From: Gymnopus androsaceus JB14
Taxonomy: Eukaryota > Basidiomycota > Agaricomycetes > Agaricales > Omphalotaceae
Direction: 5' to 3'
DNA length: 64,000 bases
NCBI GenBank assembly: GCA_009733575.1
Contig: ML769513.1
Coordinates: forward strand, 1 to 64,000
A program made the translations under genes and the position numbers. Position 1 is the first letter of the stretch. Every line of letters starts with the position of its first letter. Positions 56,501 through 64,000 of this stretch are shown piece after piece. A model generated the notes under the pieces. It saw only the letters and a program-made list of their open reading frames with translations, was not told where the DNA came from and did no database searches.

Positions 56501-59500
56501 TCAGAAGCTACCTTTTTTCAAAAGGTCCTGCCACTCCTGCCCCAATTTCTGTAGCGTCTTGCTTTTGACTAGAAAAAAAGATTCCTAAGTCGTACAAAAC
56601 TCGATTATTGATCAAAGAACTCACCGAAATTGACCCAGGACGTCCTTCAAAAGATCTCGTTTGACCAATCCTACGACGGTCGGTGACCAGCTGCTATCTC
56701 TCTCCTCTCCATGACGCCTTTTCACCACTCAACATTAGCTGTGTACTAAGTAAGGCGCAGTGAAAACCCACCAATATATAGGCCCACATAATTCCTTGAT
56801 AAGCTCCTCAGCCTTGGCTCTAAAACCTTCATCCGCAATCCGTTTTGGCATAAAGCGTCAGATACTGCTTGTATTCGGCAGGACTGTCAACCAATCTCGC
56901 AGCATGCAATCGTGTTTCCAAATGACCCAAAGTCATCGCAGTAGTCCACCACTCGGGTCGAGGTGTCTCAGCAGCTTGTTCAGTAGGTGAAACACTGATA
57001 CAACTTTCAGCGGATGCCACGATGCCGCGCGTTGAAGTTTGGGCTTGAGATCGTTGTCGCCCTTGCCACACATCCGAGCCTTCCGACCACCATCGATCAC
57101 TGATTTTGATCCAAGAAAATAATGCGCAGCGTCATACGAATGCACGGTCCCATTCGAACAATTGATGATTGGTGTACCATTCGGTCGTCACTAGTGCAGA
57201 GATAATCGTGATCATTGGGAGACGAGATTAGAGGGGCAACGGACACCGGGGGGAAGAAGGCTGTGTTCTTCGTCACTTTCCTAATTACGCAATATCAGAG
57301 AGGAATGGGCAAAAAGGGAAGTGAAGTACCATGAATGCAGCATACCAGCTTGCGTTACGACTAGCAGACAATTCTTCGCACCATCCATGACAGAAGCAGG
57401 AGATCCCAAGTTTAAAGTCGACATCAATCTGTAGAGTGATTAAGCGGGATAAAGTTCTCGTTCATCCAAACACCGTACCTTCTTCCTGAAGGCGAGTAAA
57501 CGTTCAAAGATCCGTCAGACATAGCTGCCGCGCAAAAATGTTTTGTGGCTTGAACTGCGATGAACGGGGGACGACTAGATAATCTAGCCAGAGCGTTTGC
57601 TTTCCCTTGAAAAAATGTACAGAGGCTGGACCTATAACGGACGGTCAGAAAATGAACAACACTTTTTCAAAACTGCTTACCGCCGTTCTCGGGATTGAGT
57701 CCTTCGAAAATATGAGTACCCTCGACCTCCGCCGTGATTCGCGTTCAACGTAGCAGGAACGGGCAAATCAAGTCCTGCCGAAGTACCAGTCCTCCAAGCC
57801 GCTAAAGAGGATACGGTAGGATCGCTGATCTCCTTGACAGGAACCATTTCTCTCTGGCGATCTCCGCCCAACGCTCTATACACTAGGTCGCGAATCATCT
57901 TCCATAGTGATATCGCTATGAGGTTTCCAGTTTGAGTGGGTTTCAAAAGGCTGTTCATCCGGAGTAGGGAAGAAGGATTCGCGAGAAACTGGGGACGTAG
58001 GCCCAGCGCCACCCATTTTCACATCCGGGTCAGGAAGGAACGAGGCGCGTTTGCCACCAAATGACGAGGGTGCCGCGGCGGAGGGTACTGAGGACATTTT
58101 GGTCAACCCGACTCGCTTCTTGTTATTCCTCTTCGCACTAGCACGTTCACTACTTCATCCCTGGAAGTGGAATGATCGAAACCTGCCACTTTGTGACTGG
58201 GACTGGGTTTGGGATGCAGTGCTGCTCATTGATAGAGACGGTAGATGCGAATATCCCTCGGGAAGTGGAGGGGGAGTGAAGCCGAATTTGGATAGGTACT
58301 GTTCTTGAACAGAATGAGGCGCTATACCTTCCAGTTCGTCAGGTTCGAAATCAAACACTGCAATAGTCCCGTCGGACGAGGCTGCGTATAACGTCATGCC
58401 ATCCCACGACCTGAGTTCGAAATGAGAAACGAAGAAAAAGCAATAATGATTGGAGGAAATCACCAGCTGAGATCCATAATCTGCCTCTCAAAGACTTCCT
58501 TTGCGACGATGAGTGGCCGAGCAGATTTCGTTTGCCATACAGAAACGGATCGATCATCAGCACCTAATGCAACGACCGAGCAGATATTAGAAGTTGCTAC
58601 GGGGGCGGAAGGAGTCCGTAAAAATATGTGCGGATTATATGACTATAAGTGGGTATAAGTGGTCGCGAACATCCAGCTATAATGAATAATGACAGCACAT
58701 ACTGCGACTTCCACCGTGTTTTCGTGTCCAACCAAACTAATGTCTGAGGTCCAACTATTGCGAGTTATGACAGCCGCAATAAAAACAAAACCCTTGTTAT
58801 TGGTAGCGTTTGACGCTGGTGATGTGCGCGCCGTCTGGAGACCAACTAAGAAAACCATAAATTAACTGAATATGAGCATGAGAAATTCCTCGATACCTGA
58901 GCCGTCGGAAGAAAGTGCTACCAGGAGAATCTTCAAAGGGTTTTGTGACCTCTGCTTCAAGAGACCAATCACTAGTTCGCCAAATTTTGACGGACCTGTC
59001 ATCCGACTGAGTAGCAAGAAATTCTCCAACTGGATCCCAACATACGCCCTTGACAAAACCTTGATGTTGATCCAGCTTGTGAAGACGTTCTGTCAAACAT
59101 TCATGAATGCGTGTTTATGTCGAACAGAAAGGACAATCACCCAAAGTGAATCCACACCATATCAAAACCTTCGAATCTAAGCCAACGGAGGCAAGATATC
59201 TGTCTTCTGGAGCCCAAGCAACATCCGTGACATCTACACAAAGACATATAAGAACCGAGAACGCGTCCAAAGCGTCTTGCATACCGCTTTCATGACCAGG
59301 CAGCCGTTTCATAGGTTTCCACCCTTCAACATTGATTTCATCCGAGCCCCAAGCCTTTCCCCGAGCATTTCTGAAATAAATCGTTCAATTCTCGTTCTCG
59401 CTCTCCGGAGACACGAGAACTCACGGATCCAGATCCCAAATCATAACTATTTCATCGTCGCTTCCACTCGCCAGCCACCGACCGGAATGAGCCCATGCGA

Positions 59501-59748
59501 ACAGTCAAGACAGGACCTGTATGCATTGCAAGCGTGCACAACGACTTGGGTGGACGATTGCTCTCCTCCGAAGCGGGATTTAAGATGGGTTTCGTACTCC
59601 ATATTCGGACTTTGGCGTCCAAACCACCGGTAGCGATTCTTGAGCCATCTGGGTGAACATGTACTGAAAAAATAGAGAGTCGCTTGGTAGAATCGGCTTT
59701 TGCAGACGAGTCTTTATGAGCGACCCAAGCTGGTTTCGTGAAATGCAT
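56501..59748 (-). CDS. HIR1: HIR complex subunit (HIRA/Hir1), WD40 histone chaperone
   Basis: Histone H3.3/H4 chaperone subunit for replication-independent nucleosome assembly and histone gene repression. The N-terminal seven-blade WD40 part starts MHFTKPAWVAHKD, with IFSVHVHPDGSRIATGGLDA, WAHSGRWLASGSDDEIVMIW, VTDVAWAPEDRYLASVGLDS, GVCWDPVGEFLATQSDDRSV, LSWSPDGAHI and DGTIAVFDFEPDELEG. The conserved HSVQEQYLSKFG box (about 58300) follows, then a disordered linker with serine runs and the TUP1-like Hira domain (GLDLPVPATL at about 57760) to LGQEWQDLLKKGSF at the stop (56501). A frame slip at 59491-59497 (CGCATGGG) interrupts the second blade. Confidence 0.92.
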
Positions 59749-60770
59749 AAGCGAGCTGGCCCAGGAAGGCGTGCAAAGAGTAGATATAAGCGAGATAGAT
59801 TGCGCTCAGCGCCCAAAGAGATATAAGCGAGAAGCGTGAATCCTGGCTAGCTCGACCGTGTCAATTTCAACGTTGAAGTTGGAAAGAGGAATGCAAGCGC
59901 TAGCGAGCGTCAATTGGAAGCAACGGGCGCTAAAAGGAACTCCTCCGACTCGTCCACTTCAACCTCTTCCACTGTACGCTTCCATGGCATCCGCTCCGCT
60001 TCTGTTTCTACCCTATCCACCTCATTCTCAAGTTCTTCATTCATTCGCAGCATGTCACTGACGCTTTAAAGGTTCTCGTTATTGGAATTTGGGCCTTGTT
60101 AAATGACTCCGAGATCCAAAATTAATTTAGCTGGCCACTATGAGTCGTACCAGAATGCAAAGGCTGATTGGAGGGTAAGCATGGCTGGTCATAAATACAC
60201 ATATATATGTGTATAGTACTGATTTTACGTTCTCGTAGAGCGCGGTTCGGGTGCAATGCAGGCAAATCATTCAACAAGGAAAACGAACTTGTCTCCAGCG
60301 CCTCAGATAAGAATGCAACTCTGTATCAAACACCTCCGGCTATCAACTAGTGCTTGTGCCTGTGCCTCCTCGTAAACTGGAACCAACTGCTTGTAGAACG
60401 GGTTCATCGTACGCGATGCGGAGCTCCCGCAGCTCACGAGGCTGCCGAATGAATGTGATTTTTTGATTCTCATTGGTTGGCTCTCCCCTAGATATCCCGT
60501 CATGTTGAAGCTACCGCTATAGGTAATATACGCCATTATGTGGATGGACCACATCATATGGTCTTGTATTGACCCTTAAGGACACGTCCTGAACCTTCCC
60601 TACAATGGCTTCCTATCCCCACGATATCTCTTCTATCTATTATTTGGCAAATTTGACGGATTATGGTGTGCTTGGACACAACCTGGGAATCTTCCCAGTC
60701 GGAACACTGACAGAACTCTTAATACCAGTTAATGAAATGATAGTTCGTTGCCATTGGACCCAGTAGTACC
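59749..60770. other. intergenic between divergent HIR1 and the transporter
   Basis: Holds the promoters of both. An 84-codon minus frame (60303-60557) has no recognisable domain. A short self-complementary TACACATATATATGTGTATA lies near 60197-60216. Confidence 0.5.
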
Positions 60771-63356
60771 ATGGCATCCTCTGACACTGATTCCACCAGG
60801 AAACTTTCCAATGAACTCAGCGATGAAATCCGCAAGACCTCGGTAGATCTCGCAGAAGGTCTTGCAGAGAAAGAAGACGCACCGTTCAAACTTTCTTCTT
60901 GGCTTTTGTCTTATTGGTCTGGCAACTCTAAGCGGAACGATGATGATGCTATAGCTACTCGCAGATCTGTATACGACGATCCCGAAATTGCACGGTTGTA
61001 CTGGCCAAAGGACGACTATGAGAACATCCATAGGTTCGATCCAACTGCGCGATGGACTTACAGAGAGGAACAGGTTTGCTAATATGCTGTATATCCATTG
61101 CTTGAACTGACAACTTTTGCAGTCTCTCGTGCGCAAGATTGACTGGAAAGTGATGGCATGGGCCGCTCTCAGTTTTTCTGCCTTGAACATCGACAGAGGC
61201 AACCTCACCCAGGCAAACACGGATAATTTTCTACCTGATCTGAACTTGAGCACCAATGGTAATATTCTGTGTGCATATGCGTCCTAATTCTTACCTCTCC
61301 TTTTAGATTTCAACTGGGGCAATAGTATCTTCCGCCTTGCATTTTTATGTGCTGAACTTCCCTCCCAGCTGGTATCTAAACGAGTGAGTCGCTTGACGTT
61401 ACCTGTTCCACCGAGACTGAGAAAGATAGGTCGGGCCTGATCGATGGATTCCAATGCAAATGGTTCTGTGGTCTATCATCACTTCCTGCCAGTTTTGGCT
61501 CACAGGGAGAACGTCATTCTTTGTCACTAGAGCTCTCCTCGGGTATGTAGACGTTGCTTCCTCCGTGCAATGAAACTGACATGAATACGAATCTTTAGGT
61601 TCGTACAGGGCGGGTAAGTTGCTCTCAAGTTCACATATCTCTAAGCTTCTAAGCGGTGTTCTTTCGGAAAGATTTATCCCAGATCTCATCCTGTATCTGT
61701 CTTGTGAGTATTTTCGCGCTCTGCAGTTCAACGGCTTACAGGACTTGAATCTCCTAGATTTTTACACGAAAGAATGAACTTCCTCTCCGACTTGCGCTGT
61801 TCTGGATGTCATCGAACCTGTGCAACATAGTTAGTAGCTTCATTGCTTTTGGAGTCCTTCATATGAGAGGCGTGCTCGGACAAGCTGGTTGGAGGTGTGT
61901 TGTCAGTTTGTGTGACGTGCACCACACTAACGCTTTTCCCCCCCCATCATAGATGGCTGTTCTTAATCGAGTATGCTTCCCTTTATTGCGCAGCTTGCAA
62001 AAAAAATTAAACGTCTTGAATAGAGGGCTTCTAACTTTGGTCATCGGAGTTGCAACCTTCTTCCGTATGCCCCCCTCGCCAACACAGACCCGAACGTGGT
62101 ACAGGCCCAAAGGCTGGTTCACAGAGAGGGAGGAGATCATTATTGTCAACCGTGTCCTGCGTGATGATCCAACCAAGGCATGCCGAACTACTCTACAGTT
62201 TGAGATATACACTGATTGTGTTACTCATAGGGTGACATGCATAATCGCGAGGGATTAAGCGTGAAGCGTATTTGGACAGCTATTTGCGATTACGATTTAT
62301 GGCCCTTGTATTTTATGTGAGATTTTCGCTTCGAGTCTACTTTAATTCACAATCCCTGAGATCCGAGCTCATAGAGGATTGATGTTCGGTATTCCTAATG
62401 GTCCTCCTGCAACCTACCTAACTCTGTCACTGCGTAACCTTGGGTATCTACTTCTGGCTTCTACATAGACTATCAGACTGACAACGTATTTTGTCTTACA
62501 GATTTGGTACTTTCACTACAAACCTTTTGACCATCCCTTCGACCGTGTTGGGAATCGTAACAATGTTCGGCATTACAGCGATTTCGGAGGTGCTGAACGA
62601 GCGGACATTCGTTTCTATGATCGAAGATTTGTGGACTCTTCCGTTTCTTGGTAGCGATATATCTGTTGCCCGAGAATCCAAATCAGTGGGTCTACTTTGT
62701 CAGTCTACATATGTCTTTTCGGGAGATTGTGAAGCTGACTTCGATACCAGGGTCTGGCATCCGGCCTATTGTCGTATCCGTAAGCCCCTATTACTATCGT
62801 TTGAAAGATAAATTCTGAACTGACTTTCCAGTTACACGCACCCAATTCAAGTAACTACACAATTTGCTAGTGGAAAAAAAGTCTCAGCTGAACTTCATTC
62901 TAGGTGGGCTGGTGCTCGCGGAACGCTGGAGCGGTTGCGAGCAGAACAGTGAACGCCTTCGATTATACAACATGTTCGTTCAAGCAACGACTGTGATCTC
63001 AGCCACAAATTTATCGCGCTGATGATGCCCCTCGTTGTGAGTACTTGGTATTCGTCTTCACATCCAATATTGACCTTGATTCTGAAATCTCAGATCGTCG
63101 AGGCAATCTCGCACTCATCGTTATATGCTGTTTCAATATTGTGGTTCTTTATCCTGGCACCAAAGCATATTATATATGGCGAAATCGCCAACGGGATCGT
63201 ATCTGGAATGCAATGTCGGTCGAGGTATGTAGGATTTCTACTGTTACCTTTTGTTACTCCTTTAATGAGTTTTTCTAACATCAGGAGCGCAAGGAATACC
63301 TGGAAACCACTAAGGATATGGGAAACAGGCGCCTTGATTTCAGGTTTGCTCATTAG
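60771..63356 (+). CDS. MFS transporter, allantoate permease / anion:cation symporter family
   Basis: Dal5/Tna1-like plasma-membrane importer of small organic anions (allantoate, nicotinate, pantothenate and the like). Start MASSDTDSTRKLSNELSDEI; a long acidic N-terminus, then EEQSLVRKIDWKVMAWAALS, FSALNIDRGNLTQANTDNFL (TM1 and the family R-G-N), DFNWGNSIFRLAFLCAELPS, IPMQMVLWSIITSCQFWLTG, FIPDLILYLSYFYTKNELPL and GWRWLFLIEGLLTLVIGVAT. The C-terminal half has LMFGIPNGPPATYLTLSLRN, and YYIWRNRQRDRIW near the end. Around ten introns. A frame slip near 62641-62650 (GTTTCTTGG) sits before VAIYLLPENPNQW, probably an indel. Substrate not determined. Confidence 0.88.
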
Positions 63357-63707
63357 ATTTATAGTGAACTGCGCTCAAAGTCATTGTATGTCCATGTGTA
63401 AGTATTGTTAATAGAACTGTCTTTTCTGGCTGCAAACAAGATATCTGGTCGCGGATATCTACCCTTGAACGTACAAATTATCGGCATAGGATACTATATA
63501 AATCAGGTGTTGACGGCCTTCCGATCCGTAATTGTTATTAGCGTCCCAGGCCAAGTAGTTTTCCTTTTGACTTTCGACGTTGCCCGTTATTCGAGACTGT
63601 CGAAGACCTGCTATCTGAACAGTCCAAGTCGTTGGACAGCCCCATAGCATTCGGACTCGTGGCCGATCTCGGTTTTATCCGGATTTGGAACGTAAATTTT
63701 TTTCGCC
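63357..63707. other. intergenic upstream of SHMT
   Basis: About 350 bp; promoter and leader of SHMT. A plus-strand open frame here has no recognised product. Confidence 0.45.
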
Positions 63708-64000
63708 ATGTTGCGAAACATCACCCACTCTCTGACTCGAACCTCCATATCCACTCTTCGTACACTTCCTCGTTCTTTTACCATAAGAACAATGGCTTCC
63801 GCTAGTGTCGAATTTGCAAGTTTTTTTCTTTTCCAAGATCATAGAAGCTGCTGCTCACTTTTTTTTCTGACCGCAGAACAAAATCCTCTACACTCCCTTG
63901 GCTGAGAGTGACCCGGAGGTGAAGAACATCATCGATAAGGAGACATGGAGGCAATTGAATGGTCTCGAGCTGATCGCGTCCGAGGTATGCGTTTTACTGC
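63708..64000 (+). CDS. serine hydroxymethyltransferase, 5' part
   Basis: Runs off the window. PLP enzyme converting serine and tetrahydrofolate to glycine and methylene-THF. The first ATG (63708) gives a basic, Ser/Thr/Arg-rich presequence (MLRNITHSLTRTSISTLRTL, PRSFTIRT) fitting mitochondrial import. An in-frame ATG at 63792 (MASASVEF) would give the cytosolic form. Intron 1 (63816-63876) begins GCAAGT, not GT: it must start after TTT to read F-NKILYTPLAESDPEV. Exon 2 continues DKETWRQLNGLELIASE, the conserved N-terminal SHMT motif, and ends at a GTATGC donor at 63985. Confidence 0.93.

Overview
The window is nuclear DNA of a filamentous basidiomycete, most likely an Agaricomycete. Genes are cut by many short GT-AG introns of about 48-75 bp. 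The protein set is typical of the class: a GH18 chitinase with the DGIEFDWE active site, a 7TM protein of the lineage-specific kind, an F-box protein, DUF4336, and an allantoate-permease-like MFS transporter. The repeats (copia and gypsy LTR elements, a non-LTR element ending in RNase H, hAT and other TIR elements) are also typical. There are no operons; neighbours are divergent, convergent or tandem single genes. No tRNA, rRNA or CRISPR was seen.

Layout. 0.4-8.1 kb is a gene-rich arm: a small membrane protein, SRP19, a type-B carboxylesterase and a secreted GH18 chitinase. 8.1-39.2 kb is a nested transposon island: two related Ty1/copia elements (A at 10.7-18.8 kb, decayed; B at 32.5-38.2 kb, young), a gypsy 5' part, two non-LTR fragments, a hAT transposase remnant, several families of TIR/MITE elements sitting inside each other, an ankyrin pseudogene, and two host genes that look live (a 7TM protein at 23.1-24.4 kb and a small secreted cysteine-rich protein near 31.3-31.9 kb). 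39.2-64 kb is a second gene-rich arm: Swc5/BCNT, an F-box protein, TFIIA gamma, BRF1, a DHA-type MFS transporter, a RING protein, a C2H2 protein with tandemly duplicated exons, a DUF4336 protein, HIR1, an ACS-family transporter and the start of SHMT.

The housekeeping genes cluster by theme but not by operon: TFIIA small subunit and BRF1 (TFIIIB) share a 192-bp divergent promoter, and Swc5 and HIR1 are both nucleosome/histone-variant factors. The TE island carries strong CpG-to-TpG/CpA decay (CGA turned into TGA or CAA, Arg turned into Cys), which points to cytosine methylation of repeats. Insertion order can be read from target-site duplications: for example, a TA-flanked MITE lies in a hAT MITE, which lies in the 3' LTR of copia A, which lies in a DNA transposon.

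The most unusual items are: a TIR superfamily whose ends all begin CATCAG and which leaves a 2-bp duplication, proven once by restoring a gag reading frame; element families built from arrays of a family-specific short palindrome (CCTNAGG, CTGTACAG, AAGGCCTT, GTACCTG/CAGGTAC); and a zinc-finger gene in which one phase-0 exon has been duplicated four times. Several essential genes in the right arm carry single-base frame shifts next to short homopolymers, which look like residual assembly errors rather than pseudogenes. All coordinates and comparisons were made by eye.
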